A stretch of DNA of 33,646 nucleotides from an uncultured Planctomycetota bacterium (GTDB lineage Bacteria; Planctomycetota; Planctomycetia; Pirellulales; Thermoguttaceae): the NCBI GenBank assembly GCA_902772705.1, contig CACYBR010000518.1, positions 1 through 33,646 of the forward strand. Direction: 5' to 3'. The position numbers and the translations under genes are program-made. Under the pieces are notes generated by a model that worked only from the letters and a program-made list of their open reading frames with translations, was not told the origin of the DNA and made no database searches. The stretch's first letter is position 1. The number at the start of each line of letters is the position of its first letter. Shown piece by piece: positions 24,030 through 33,287 of the stretch.

Positions 24030-24157
24030 ATTATTCCTTCCATGGACGAGTTTGGGAGCGATATTGTTTACGTAAGAGACCATAGGCGCGCAATGCCGTT
24101 AGCAGAGGAGCTCGACAGGCGAGCGTTCCTGCGCGGGTCAGATAAAAGGAGTTCAGA

Positions 24158-27100
24158 ATGACGTCTTTTCTTCAGTTCTTTAATAACAGAGGTCGGCGAG
24201 CTAATAATCAGGCGAAACATAGTTCTCCCTTGAAGCCTCGTCGCCTCATGACGGAAACATTGGAAGAACGCCAACTCCTTGCCGTTGGCGTTTTGGAAGG
24301 CGCGTCGGCCGCAGTTTCTGACGTCGCAAACGTCATCAATATCTCCTCTGGTTCCGCTTCTGTAGAATCGATTAAACAAGCGATCGCCGAAGCTGCGACG
24401 ACGGCTGAAGACGACGTCGTCAAGATCGACGCCTCTCTTATTCAGTTTGATTCTGCCAACGACGAGATCTTGATTGACTATGATTCTTCGGCATACGGTT
24501 CGATCACGATCCTTGCCGTTAACGGAGGCGTTACGATTGACGCGAATTTTCTGGCGCGCGCTTTTTCCATCAAGAATGGCGACGTTATTCTTGATGGAAT
24601 CACGATTATTAACGGCGTCGCCGATTATGGCGGGGCTATTGCCAACGCGGGCAATCTGACTCTTGACAACGTCTCGGTTCTGGGGAATAAAGCGACAGTT
24701 TCGGGCGGAGCGATAGCGAACAGCGGCGCGTTGTATATTCAGGATTCCTTTATCACGGACAATTCGGCGTTCGGGGACGGGGCCGCGATTTACGAAGGTG
24801 ATTTCTCCTGGCCGACGGCGAACGTCCCTGAATGGGGCGTCATTCCGGAACTGATAGGCTCCAAAGGCTCTACTGTTTCCGTGGATCTTGGCGACTACAT
24901 TAACGCCGGCAACTGGACATACTCGTTTTCAGTCGCGGATTCTTCAAGCGTCATTCTTGCGACAGAGCCCACGCTTAGTTCTTCGGGCGTCCTCTCCTTC
25001 ACATTCATTGGCGACGACGCTTACTACGGCGAGGACGACTATTCAGCGCTTGAAGTTACTGTAACTGCAACTGACGGAACGAATACGGATTCCACAACTT
25101 TCACAGTCGCAATGGCGGAACAGACGTCGACGACGCTTGCCGCCATCCTGTCGAATATGACGCTTGCCGACGCTATGGACGCGTACGTTCAGGGGTCTTC
25201 ACGACGTCCTACCGGTTTTTCCGCCGATGAAATACCTTCGCCGTCTGTTGTTGACGTGACTCAAGACACGACAGTTCAGGTTTGGTTGCAGGATTTCGAT
25301 TGGGACGGTTATGCTGACAAGATTTGGGACGCCGGCGATTTCCTCATCATGGGCGTCCAGTATCGTATCCATCTTGAGAACGCGACCGTTGACGAGGATG
25401 CGTTTTCAGAGGCCTCTGATCTTGTCAGGAGTTCCTACGTACACAAAAAACTCGGCAACGGCGATTACGAATTCATCATCGCGTATACCTCAGGCGCCAA
25501 TTTTGGTTACGAGGAAGCCTTATTGCTTGACGTTCTGCCGATCAAGGCGATTGATTCGACTAAGCCTGTGAGCGCGTCGATCTACCAGTTGAGCACGGAC
25601 TTCACGTTCCCGTGCTATACGCGTCTTTATTCTACGCCGACCGAACGTGATCCGTCTCGAAGCCACATTAACGTCGATCCATCCCAGACCCTCTTTGTCA
25701 GTACGATCTCCAACTCTACGGAGCCGCTTTCCTCCGTTCCGGGCAAGGCGTTCGATACGAACGTTTCCCGCGCGGAGTTTGACGATTCGGCATACGCGTT
25801 TTCGAACGCGGGCGTTTCGGCCGTGAAGTCTCTGACAATCTCGAATTCTGTGATTGTCGACAACGACGCCTCCGGTTCCGGAGTCGTCTATATTTCTGGC
25901 GATGGAACAGCCGTTTTTCGTAATGTAACGGTTGCAGAAAACAACGTTGCCGACGCGGCGGTATACTACGCCGGATCGAACGCAAACGCCGTCATAATTG
26001 CTAACACAATCGTAGTAAACGATTTCGTTTCTCCTGTTGCCGGAAGAGCGACTGTTTCAGGAAGCCTCTTCAACGCTTCGGGCTGGAATGGAGCGATTGC
26101 CTACGAAGGAGGTTTGCTCTTTGCCGACGCGTCTACCGGCGATTATTCTCTCGTTTATGGTTCGGAAGCGATGAACATAGGCGTCGACGCCGCTGCGCTC
26201 GACGTTACGGGAGCCTCGCTCACAACCGATATTGCCGGACTCGCGCGTACCGTAGGCGTGGTAGACGCGGGAGCGTACGAATATCAGGGCTCTGTCCCGG
26301 CCGCTCCGACGAGCGTAACGATTTCTGACTACGTCGAATCGGACAAGCGCCCGACGCTGAGTTGGACCGCGTCTGCCTCGGACGACGTTGACTGGTACAT
26401 CATCTATCTGATCGACGGCGCCGAAGAAACCGTGATCACGTCGGTCGACAGTTCGACAACGTCTTATTCTGAAATTGCGTCCGTAGTTACGCTTGAGGAC
26501 AATAAGGAATATGTCTTTGGAGTCGCCGCTTACAACGAATTTGGCACGTCTTCGATCGCTACGGTTACGCTCAGTACCGCGTCCGCGCCTTCGGCTCCGA
26601 CCAACCTTGCGTTTGGCGAATACAACGACGGAACGGCGACGCTGAGCTGGGCTGCCGCCGATAATGCGACCTCCTACAATATTGAATCCCTCGATTCGAC
26701 GGGAACTTGGACTGTAGTCGCCAGCACGACAAATCTTTCCTATGACGTTGTGGGTTTGAACGTCTTTACGACCTATACGTATCGTGTAACGGCTGTGAAT
26801 TCTGCCGGTTCCGCTTCTTCCGACTCAATCGAGATTACTCCTGTTGGCGCTCCCGACGCGCCGACTGGTCTGAAATGGGCGTCTTCCTACGCTGGAGACG
26901 GAACAGCCGTTCTTGAATGGACTCCTGTAGATAATGCCCGAGGTTATACCGTTTACCAGAAGGTCGACGGCGAATGGACTGCGGTTGGAACGGTAAGTAG
27001 AGCGACTTATTCCTTTAGCGGTTTGCTTGACAATACGACCTATGAATTTAGCGTCGCCTCTTATGCCAAGGACTCCGACGGCAATGTTTATTATTCTGAC

Positions 27101-30100
27101 GCGACAGAAATCACGCTTACGACCACGGCTTCGCCAGACGCTCCGACCTATGTCGCCTGGGCGACTGAGTATTCAGGAACTGGCGACGCCAAATTAATTT
27201 GGAACGAAGTCGACGGCGCCTATGCGTACTCTATCGCTCAATATATCGACGGCGAATGGACTGAAATTAAGCGTATCCGCGCCACGAGTTACACGCTTAC
27301 TGGACTTGATAACAACAGCGAGTACGTCTTTGGCGTCGCCTCTTATTCGACGTCGGGGTCTCAGAGATATTATTCCGACTACGCCAGCATCGATCTGAAC
27401 ACAATTGTCGCGCCAGACGCGCCTGCGAACGTTCGCTTTGCGCCCTACGCTGGCGGGACGACGGCGTCCTTGACCTGGAATGCTTCGGATGGCGCGACTG
27501 GCTATATTGTGGAAACGATGAACGCTTCCCGTGAATGGACGACCGTTGCGAGTACGACGCAGACACGATATGACGCGACCGTTGAGGAGAACTCGTTCTA
27601 TGTCTATCGTGTTTCTGCATATACGACGGTAGGATCCAAAACTCTTTATTCCAAAACAGTTACGGCGAATCTTGATACGTTGGTCGTTCCTTCTGGCGAC
27701 CTGAACCTTGTTGTTTCAGGCTACGACGCGGCGACTGGAACGGCGGAACTTTCCTGGAATGAATTGAGCGGCGCTGGTTACTATGCGATTTACGAACAGG
27801 TAGAAAATGGCAACTGGTCGATGATCGAAGCGTCTGCGACGGGCGCCTCCTACGTCGTCTCCGGCCTCGATATCAATACGAACTACTCTTTCCGTGTAGT
27901 TGCCGTGAACGCCGCCGGCGCGGGCGCGTCCGAAGAAGTCTCCCTCTATACTTCCGCAGTCCCGGCAACTCCGTCTGACGCGGCCTTTGGCGATCTCGAT
28001 GCGAACGCCTGCGAAATAACGATAACCTGGTCTCCCGTTGACAACGCGACAGGTTATACGGTGGAAGTTTATGATCTGGCGACAGACGTCTGGTCCGTTG
28101 TTGACCGCGACGACGACGCCGCGACCTCGTACATCGTGACCAACGTTGAACGCTATACGACTTACACGTACCGTATTTCTGCGTATAACGACGCGGGTTC
28201 GTCTGAGCCTACGGTTGTTTCTTACGTAAACACTGGTGTTCCGGAGTCGCCGACGAACCTTGCCGTTCAGTTCTTCAAGGCGGCGATGTCGGCGAATCTG
28301 TCCTGGGATCTCATGGCAGGCGCCGACGGTTACAATGTTTACCTGAGGACCGGTTTTTATACGAATTGGAATAAGATTGCTTCTTTGTCGTCGATCTCTC
28401 ACTTTTACACCGTACAGGGGCTGGCTAAGAACACCGATTATGTTTTTGGCGTTTCAGCTTTGAATTCCGACGGTGAATCGGAGCTTTCGACCATCGAGCT
28501 TTCCACGCTCTTCGCACCAGACGCCCCGGCAGACGCAACTTTTGTTGACGCGGGTTCTTTCAATGGTAGCGCGACTTTGACATGGACTGCCGTCGACGGC
28601 GCCGAGGGGTATCTTATTGAGCAAAAGTCTGGCGACGAATGGGTCGTCGCTACCGTGCTTGACGGCGACGCTACCTCCTGGAGCGTTTCCGGGCTCGAAG
28701 AATCGACCGTTTACACCTTCCGAATCTCCGCATTCAACGAGGAAGGATATTCCGACGCCGTGGAGGTTGCGCTGTCGACAGGCGCGACTTCGACGCCCGA
28801 GGCTCCTACTGATTTCCAGATCGCTTCCTACAGCGAAGAGACCCATCGTGCGACGATGACGTGGACCGATAATGCCACGAACGAAACTGGATACGAGATT
28901 CAGTACAGTTACGACGGTTCCGAGTGGCGCTCTGCCGCGATTCTTGGCGCTAATGTGACGACCCGCGTTGCGAGCGGCTTGACGCCTGGCGTGACCTATT
29001 ACTTCCGTCTTGCGGCGTTTAACGACGTCGGATACTCCGACTGGGTTCAAATTTCCTATGACGTTCCGGCTGAAGTTCCTGCCGCTCCAACGAACCTGAC
29101 CTTTAGCGACTACGACGCCTCCGCTCAGACGCTCGTCGTGTCCTGGACCGACAACTCCGACGACGAAATTGCTTTCCGCGTCCAGTATAGCCTTGATCAG
29201 AATCAGTGGTACACAACCGCGAATACTGACCCCGACGTTACCTCGTATACCGCTTCGGGACTCGTGGCCGGGAGAACGTACTACTATCGAGTCGCGGCGG
29301 TTGGGCTTTATGGCGTTTCTGATTGGGTTTCCGGCTCCTACACCGTGGAATCTCCTGTTTCGGACACGCCTGCCGCGCCCTCTGACATTGTCTTTACCGA
29401 CGCTGAAATAACGACGAGCGGCGTTGACGTTACGATGTCCTGGAATGACAATTCCGACAATGAAGATCGATTTGTCGTCCAGTTTAGCTATGATAATACG
29501 AACTGGTACGGAGCTGGTTCTACCGAAGCGAACGTTACGACGCGCAGAGCTACCGGCCTTGTTTCCGGCAGGACTTACTATTTCCGCGTCGCGGCGTATA
29601 ACGACGCTGGATATTCCGACTGGGCGACCGCAACTTACGTTGCCCCGTCCGCCGACGTCAATCCGCCTTCAGAGATTGTCTTCGGCGAATACTCTAACGG
29701 TCAGCTGCCGATGTCCTGGACCGATAATTCCGACAATGAACTCGGCTTTGTCGTTCAGTTCAGCTATGACGGCGTCAACTGGCACCGCGGCGGCACGACC
29801 GAGGCAAACGTTACTTCACGTGTCGCGACCTCGGTGTCCCCCGGGCGTCTCTATTACTTCCGCGTTGCCGCATATAACAACGAAGGTTATTCCGAATGGG
29901 TTGTCGGTCAGTACACGACGCCCACGGGCGCGCCGGTCGCTCCTGGCGCGATTACGTTCTCGAATTACTCGCCCGCCAATCGTACTGTCGACATGACATG
30001 GGTTGACAATTCTGGCGATGAAACGGGCTTCAATATTCAGTACAGTATTGACGGAGGCGACACATGGCTTGTTTCCGGCAATACATCCGCTGACGTCAAC

Positions 30101-31156
30101 TATCGAACCGCGACAGGTTTGCGCGTTGGCACGACGTATCAGTTCCGAGTTCGTTCTTACAACCCCTACGGTTCTTCCGGATGGACGACGGGCTCCTTTA
30201 GCGTTCCCGTATCGGAAAACGCGCCAGCCGCTCCGACGGACTTCGTCTTCGGCGAATATGACCCCAACGCGAAAACTCTGTCCATGTCCTGGACGGACAA
30301 CGCCACGAACGAATCGGGCTTTAAAGTTCAATATAGCGTAGACGGCGGCGCAACCTGGTATTCCGCTGGAACCTATGGCGCGAATGTCACGTCGCGTACA
30401 GCGACCAGCGTTTCTGCTGGCCGTAGCTATACGTTCCGCGTTGCCGCGTACAATTCTGACGGAACTTCTTCCTGGCTTACCAGCGAAGCGTTCGAGGCTT
30501 CCTCTTCCGTCAATATTCCCGCCGCTCCAACGAACGTGGTCTTCGGCGATTACGACGCTGACGCTCAGACGGTCGTTATGTCCTGGACTGACAATTCGTC
30601 CAACGAGAAAGGGTTCAAGGTTGAATACAGCGTTGACGGAGGCACGACCTGGAACGACTCCGCGTACCTTTCCGCCGACGTAACTTCCCGCACTGTTACC
30701 GGATTGGTCGCTGGTCGTAATTACTCGTTCCGCGTTGCCGCATATAATAACTATGGTTATTCTGACTGGGCGATCGGTTCGTATTCCGTCGTTAATGCCG
30801 ACTCGACGCCTGCTCCGGTGGATCTCGCGTTTACGTACTCCACGACGAAACGGCGAATCACGCTTAGTTGGTCTGGCGACGCTGCGAGCTACAATGTTCA
30901 ATATCAGCCGACGACGGGTTCTGAGTGGTATTCGCTCGTAGCGAACGGCACGAGCGCGTCCCTCACCAACGTGATCTATGGTTCTGCGTATCGCTTCCGC
31001 GTTCAGTCTGTCGCGGACGACGGCTCGCTCTCCGAATGGACGGAAGGTTCCTATGACACGCGGACTGGCGGGGCAATTGCCTCGAACGTTGAGACTGATT
31101 CAAACGCTGAACTCTTTGAAGAGATTTTCAGGGATTACCTTGACGACCTTCTCTGA
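24158..31156 (+). CDS. Giant secreted protein: LEPR-XLL-like N-terminus, beta-helix, 17 fibronectin type III domains
   Basis: A 2332-residue surface or secreted protein. AAGGAG six bases before the ATG fixes the start. The N-terminus is basic and carries LEERQLLA (35-42), a variant of the LEPR-XLL motif of planctomycete exported proteins; there is no classical signal peptide. Residues about 130-212 form right-handed beta-helix coils (GGAIANAGNLTLDNVSV, GGAIANSGALYIQDS). A ~330-residue block with an Ig/cadherin-like part (TVSVDLGDYINAG, LEVTVTATDGTNT) interrupts the helix. It resumes at about 545-712 and ends VVDAGAYEYQG, the closing motif of choice-of-anchor-Q-type proteins. Seventeen Fn3 domains of ~93 residues follow (about 715-2303), in two sequence classes, then a short acidic tail. 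There is no dockerin, LPXTG or C-terminal membrane anchor, so attachment is unexplained. An adhesive or structural role in the envelope is inferred. It has a strong promoter, a long leader and its own terminator. Confidence 0.92.
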   Translation: MTSFLQFFNNRGRRANNQAKHSSPLKPRRLMTETLEERQLLAVGVLEGASAAVSDVANVINISSGSASVESIKQAIAEAATTAEDDVVKIDASLIQFDSANDEILIDYDSSAYGSITILAVNGGVTIDANFLARAFSIKNGDVILDGITIINGVADYGGAIANAGNLTLDNVSVLGNKATVSGGAIANSGALYIQDSFITDNSAFGDGAAIYEGDFSWPTANVPEWGVIPELIGSKGSTVSVDLGDYINAGNWTYSFSVADSSSVILATEPTLSSSGVLSFTFIGDDAYYGEDDYSALEVTVTATDGTNTDSTTFTVAMAEQTSTTLAAILSNMTLADAMDAYVQGSSRRPTGFSADEIPSPSVVDVTQDTTVQVWLQDFDWDGYADKIWDAGDFLIMGVQYRIHLENATVDEDAFSEASDLVRSSYVHKKLGNGDYEFIIAYTSGANFGYEEALLLDVLPIKAIDSTKPVSASIYQLSTDFTFPCYTRLYSTPTERDPSRSHINVDPSQTLFVSTISNSTEPLSSVPGKAFDTNVSRAEFDDSAYAFSNAGVSAVKSLTISNSVIVDNDASGSGVVYISGDGTAVFRNVTVAENNVADAAVYYAGSNANAVIIANTIVVNDFVSPVAGRATVSGSLFNASGWNGAIAYEGGLLFADASTGDYSLVYGSEAMNIGVDAAALDVTGASLTTDIAGLARTVGVVDAGAYEYQGSVPAAPTSVTISDYVESDKRPTLSWTASASDDVDWYIIYLIDGAEETVITSVDSSTTSYSEIASVVTLEDNKEYVFGVAAYNEFGTSSIATVTLSTASAPSAPTNLAFGEYNDGTATLSWAAADNATSYNIESLDSTGTWTVVASTTNLSYDVVGLNVFTTYTYRVTAVNSAGSASSDSIEITPVGAPDAPTGLKWASSYAGDGTAVLEWTPVDNARGYTVYQKVDGEWTAVGTVSRATYSFSGLLDNTTYEFSVASYAKDSDGNVYYSDATEITLTTTASPDAPTYVAWATEYSGTGDAKLIWNEVDGAYAYSIAQYIDGEWTEIKRIRATSYTLTGLDNNSEYVFGVASYSTSGSQRYYSDYASIDLNTIVAPDAPANVRFAPYAGGTTASLTWNASDGATGYIVETMNASREWTTVASTTQTRYDATVEENSFYVYRVSAYTTVGSKTLYSKTVTANLDTLVVPSGDLNLVVSGYDAATGTAELSWNELSGAGYYAIYEQVENGNWSMIEASATGASYVVSGLDINTNYSFRVVAVNAAGAGASEEVSLYTSAVPATPSDAAFGDLDANACEITITWSPVDNATGYTVEVYDLATDVWSVVDRDDDAATSYIVTNVERYTTYTYRISAYNDAGSSEPTVVSYVNTGVPESPTNLAVQFFKAAMSANLSWDLMAGADGYNVYLRTGFYTNWNKIASLSSISHFYTVQGLAKNTDYVFGVSALNSDGESELSTIELSTLFAPDAPADATFVDAGSFNGSATLTWTAVDGAEGYLIEQKSGDEWVVATVLDGDATSWSVSGLEESTVYTFRISAFNEEGYSDAVEVALSTGATSTPEAPTDFQIASYSEETHRATMTWTDNATNETGYEIQYSYDGSEWRSAAILGANVTTRVASGLTPGVTYYFRLAAFNDVGYSDWVQISYDVPAEVPAAPTNLTFSDYDASAQTLVVSWTDNSDDEIAFRVQYSLDQNQWYTTANTDPDVTSYTASGLVAGRTYYYRVAAVGLYGVSDWVSGSYTVESPVSDTPAAPSDIVFTDAEITTSGVDVTMSWNDNSDNEDRFVVQFSYDNTNWYGAGSTEANVTTRRATGLVSGRTYYFRVAAYNDAGYSDWATATYVAPSADVNPPSEIVFGEYSNGQLPMSWTDNSDNELGFVVQFSYDGVNWHRGGTTEANVTSRVATSVSPGRLYYFRVAAYNNEGYSEWVVGQYTTPTGAPVAPGAITFSNYSPANRTVDMTWVDNSGDETGFNIQYSIDGGDTWLVSGNTSADVNYRTATGLRVGTTYQFRVRSYNPYGSSGWTTGSFSVPVSENAPAAPTDFVFGEYDPNAKTLSMSWTDNATNESGFKVQYSVDGGATWYSAGTYGANVTSRTATSVSAGRSYTFRVAAYNSDGTSSWLTSEAFEASSSVNIPAAPTNVVFGDYDADAQTVVMSWTDNSSNEKGFKVEYSVDGGTTWNDSAYLSADVTSRTVTGLVAGRNYSFRVAAYNNYGYSDWAIGSYSVVNADSTPAPVDLAFTYSTTKRRITLSWSGDAASYNVQYQPTTGSEWYSLVANGTSASLTNVIYGSAYRFRVQSVADDGSLSEWTEGSYDTRTGGAIASNVETDSNAELFEEIFRDYLDDLL
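26300..31065 (+). repeat. Tandem array of 17 fibronectin type III domain repeats
   Basis: About 280-base units begin with codons for APxAPTxxxF and contain a strand with L/M-S/T-W and a TYxFRVAAYN-type strand. Units 1-9 (to about 28800) share TLSW-x-x-x-x-x-A-x-x-Y, while units 10-16 share MSWTDNSxNExGFxVQYSxDG and are closer to each other. Unit 17 is divergent (LSWSGDAASYNVQY). The pattern suggests two phases of duplication, the second more recent. Confidence 0.88.
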
Positions 31157-31220
31157 CTCTTGCGCTGATGGTTAAGCTTTCGGCAGATTGTTGAGCTTCA
31201 AGGTTTAGGCAGAAAAGAAG

Positions 31221-31251
31221 AGGACGCCCTCGTATGAGAGCGTCCTTTTTT
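31221..31251. terminator. Terminator between the giant gene and the convergent NagB/PIG-L gene
   Basis: AGGACGC (31221-31227) pairs with GCGTCCT (31240-31246), then after a C/A mismatch CTC (31229-31231) pairs with GAG (31236-31238). Six Ts follow on the plus side. On the minus side the stem is followed by TCTTCTTTTC, so it may serve both genes. Confidence 0.8.
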
Positions 31252-31309
31252 GATGTATTTCAGACAGGCGTTTTGAGTTACAGCTTCCGAAACTTACCAA
31301 CCTGGGGCG

Positions 31310-33205
31310 TCAAACCACATAGGTTCCGTCCCAGCGAACGAACGCCTCCATGGCGTAGAATTCCGGGAGTCCGATTCGGTTGTATGCTTCAGCCGTTTCC
31401 ATGTTTCGTTCCTCTGCTCGTTGCCAGAATTCTCGCGCGTCGTCGCCAAGGAAGAGCGCGCCGTCTTTCTGGGACGCATGGCGGAAGATGGCTTCGCGTT
31501 TTTTTTCAGAGTCGCGTGGGAAGAGAGGAACGGCAAGCTGAATCTGGTCAAGGGGCCATTCTTCCCAAGCTCCCCGATAAAGCAGGACTTCGGGAACGTG
31601 CTCGCCTTCGTTTTTCATTTGATGAAGAACGGCAAACGCGATGAGCGCGCACACGCGGTGTGTTCCGTGTGGATCAGAAAGATCGTTGGCGATGAATATT
31701 TCGTCCGGTTTGATCTCGTCAATCAGATTGCGAACAAGCAGGTGATCCGTTTCTGTTGGGGGAAGTTTTTCAACGGCTCCCGTTGAATAGAACGGGAGGT
31801 TTAGGAAGTGGACATGTTCCTCTGGAATACCGCAGACCTTGGCTGCTGAACGCGCCTCGCTCCAGCGGATCAGACGCTTAACGCTGAGGACTTCCTCAGA
31901 ATCGCGATCGCCCGGTTTCTTATTTCGGAGCGGCGTCTGGATTTTTTCTTCCATCTGTTTGGCGACCTCTTCATTGCCGTCAAATTGCCGATTGATTTCC
32001 TCAAAAAGGTCGGCCATTCGGTAAGCGTCGTGGTCGTTTACGGCAATGTTGCCGCTGGTCATGTAGGCCACGTGAACTTCATGTCCATCGTCGACGAGAC
32101 GAATCATCGTACCGCCCATGCTAATTACGTCGTCGTCTGGGTGGGGACTGAATACCAGAATTTTTTTACGATCTAAACCACAGGGATGCTGAGCGATTGT
32201 GCTGGTCATCCACGAAAAAACCCTTGCGGAAACCTCTGGCGCCGGTCCGGCCTGGCGCAGGAGCGAGTGAAGACCATGGGCGCGAAAGTCGCTGTCCGTG
32301 AGTTTTAACAGCGCTTTATTCGTCTTTTCACAAAGCCAGAGCACTGCGCGTTTGATCATGTTGTCAGTCCATTCGACGGGCCGCGTAAGCCATGGTGTGG
32401 CGACGTCCTGTAATTTGGAGGCGGCGCTTTTATCAAGAATGAACGAAACGTCGCGGTGTTCGCGCAGCCAGCCTGCCGGAATCGCCTTGGAAACAGGTTC
32501 CTCAAGAGCGCGATGAACGACCTCGGCCTTGGCGTCTCCGAACGCCAGAACGACGATCTTGCGCGCTTCCATCATGGTGCCGAAGCCGAGCGTGACGCCG
32601 TGGGTCGGAACGTTGGACTCGCTGAAGAAAAGCGAGGCGGCGTTGAGGCGTGTTTCTGGGTCGAGTTGAACAAGACGCGTACGGCTCGTTCTGGAAGTAT
32701 AAGGTTCGTTAAAACCGACCGCGCCGTTCGTGGAAACGCCAAGCAGAAGAACGTCGAAACCGCCGGCTGCGACGATCTCGTTTTCGTACTGACGGCAACT
32801 GGCTTCTATCTGCTCGAGCGGAAGCGTTGCGTCGAAGAAATGCACATTCTCCAGAGGGATATTCATCTTCATGACGAAGTTGTCCATGAGCCAGCGGCGC
32901 ATACTCTGAAGACGATCCTTGTCCAAGCCATAATACTCATTGACGATGAAGAGGGACGTTCGATAGAAATCGAGACTATTTTCTTCATGAAGCCGAACCA
33001 GTTCCTGATAGACTCCGATTGGACTGGAACCCGCGACAAGGCCAAGCGTCGCGTTTTGCCCGAGGGAGTTTCGATCTCGAACGATCGAAGCAATCTGTTG
33101 GGCAACGTGGTTGCACGCGTCCGCTCCTGATTCGAAAACATACGTTGGCGCTTCGACTTCACGCGCCGGAAGCGCCGCACGGGGCGTCTGATTGATGATC
33201 GACAT
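31310..33205 (-). CDS. NagB-like (glucosamine-6-phosphate deaminase fold) and PIG-L deacetylase fusion protein
   Basis: A 631-residue two-domain protein. ATG 33205 (MSIINQTPR) is chosen because homology to NagB starts just after it; the open frame to 33421 has basic, unrelated-looking sequence. Residues about 20-270 have the NagB/6-phosphogluconolactonase fold (TLGLVAGSSPIGVYQELV, LENVHFF, GFNEP). The catalytic residues of E. coli NagB are mostly replaced: Asp72 by Asn89 (VNEYYG), Asp141 by Asn160 and His143 by Ala162 (GVSTNGAVGFNEP); only Glu148 remains (Glu167). Residues about 345-620 are a PIG-L/LmbE zinc deacetylase domain with SPHPDDDVISMGG near 353-365 and PHGTHR near 512, both metal motifs intact. 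NagB/PIG-L fusions are known, for example in Bacteroidota. The likely activity is removal of an acyl group from an amino sugar, with the NagB part acting as a binding or regulatory module (inference). There is no signal peptide, so it should be cytoplasmic. Confidence 0.9.
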   Translation of the reverse strand: MSIINQTPRAALPAREVEAPTYVFESGADACNHVAQQIASIVRDRNSLGQNATLGLVAGSSPIGVYQELVRLHEENSLDFYRTSLFIVNEYYGLDKDRLQSMRRWLMDNFVMKMNIPLENVHFFDATLPLEQIEASCRQYENEIVAAGGFDVLLLGVSTNGAVGFNEPYTSRTSRTRLVQLDPETRLNAASLFFSESNVPTHGVTLGFGTMMEARKIVVLAFGDAKAEVVHRALEEPVSKAIPAGWLREHRDVSFILDKSAASKLQDVATPWLTRPVEWTDNMIKRAVLWLCEKTNKALLKLTDSDFRAHGLHSLLRQAGPAPEVSARVFSWMTSTIAQHPCGLDRKKILVFSPHPDDDVISMGGTMIRLVDDGHEVHVAYMTSGNIAVNDHDAYRMADLFEEINRQFDGNEEVAKQMEEKIQTPLRNKKPGDRDSEEVLSVKRLIRWSEARSAAKVCGIPEEHVHFLNLPFYSTGAVEKLPPTETDHLLVRNLIDEIKPDEIFIANDLSDPHGTHRVCALIAFAVLHQMKNEGEHVPEVLLYRGAWEEWPLDQIQLAVPLFPRDSEKKREAIFRHASQKDGALFLGDDAREFWQRAEERNMETAEAYNRIGLPEFYAMEAFVRWDGTYVV

Positions 33206-33287
33206 GTTTTTTCTTTCGTGTATATAAGCGCTTCCGCACAATAAAATGTGTTTGTTGACGCTTCTCTGTTCTCTTGTGTACAAAAAA

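Noticed and set aside
23712-24157. Known RNA (tmRNA, RNase P RNA, SRP RNA, cobalamin or SAM riboswitch)
   Set aside because: None of the conserved sequence blocks of these families could be found by eye.
29816-30901. 361-codon minus-strand open frame opposite the Fn3 array (also 27716-28402 and 28454-29050)
   Set aside because: These are shadows caused by the regular codon use of the repeated Fn3 domains. The products are Arg/Val/Gly-rich, share the repeat period and have no start signals.
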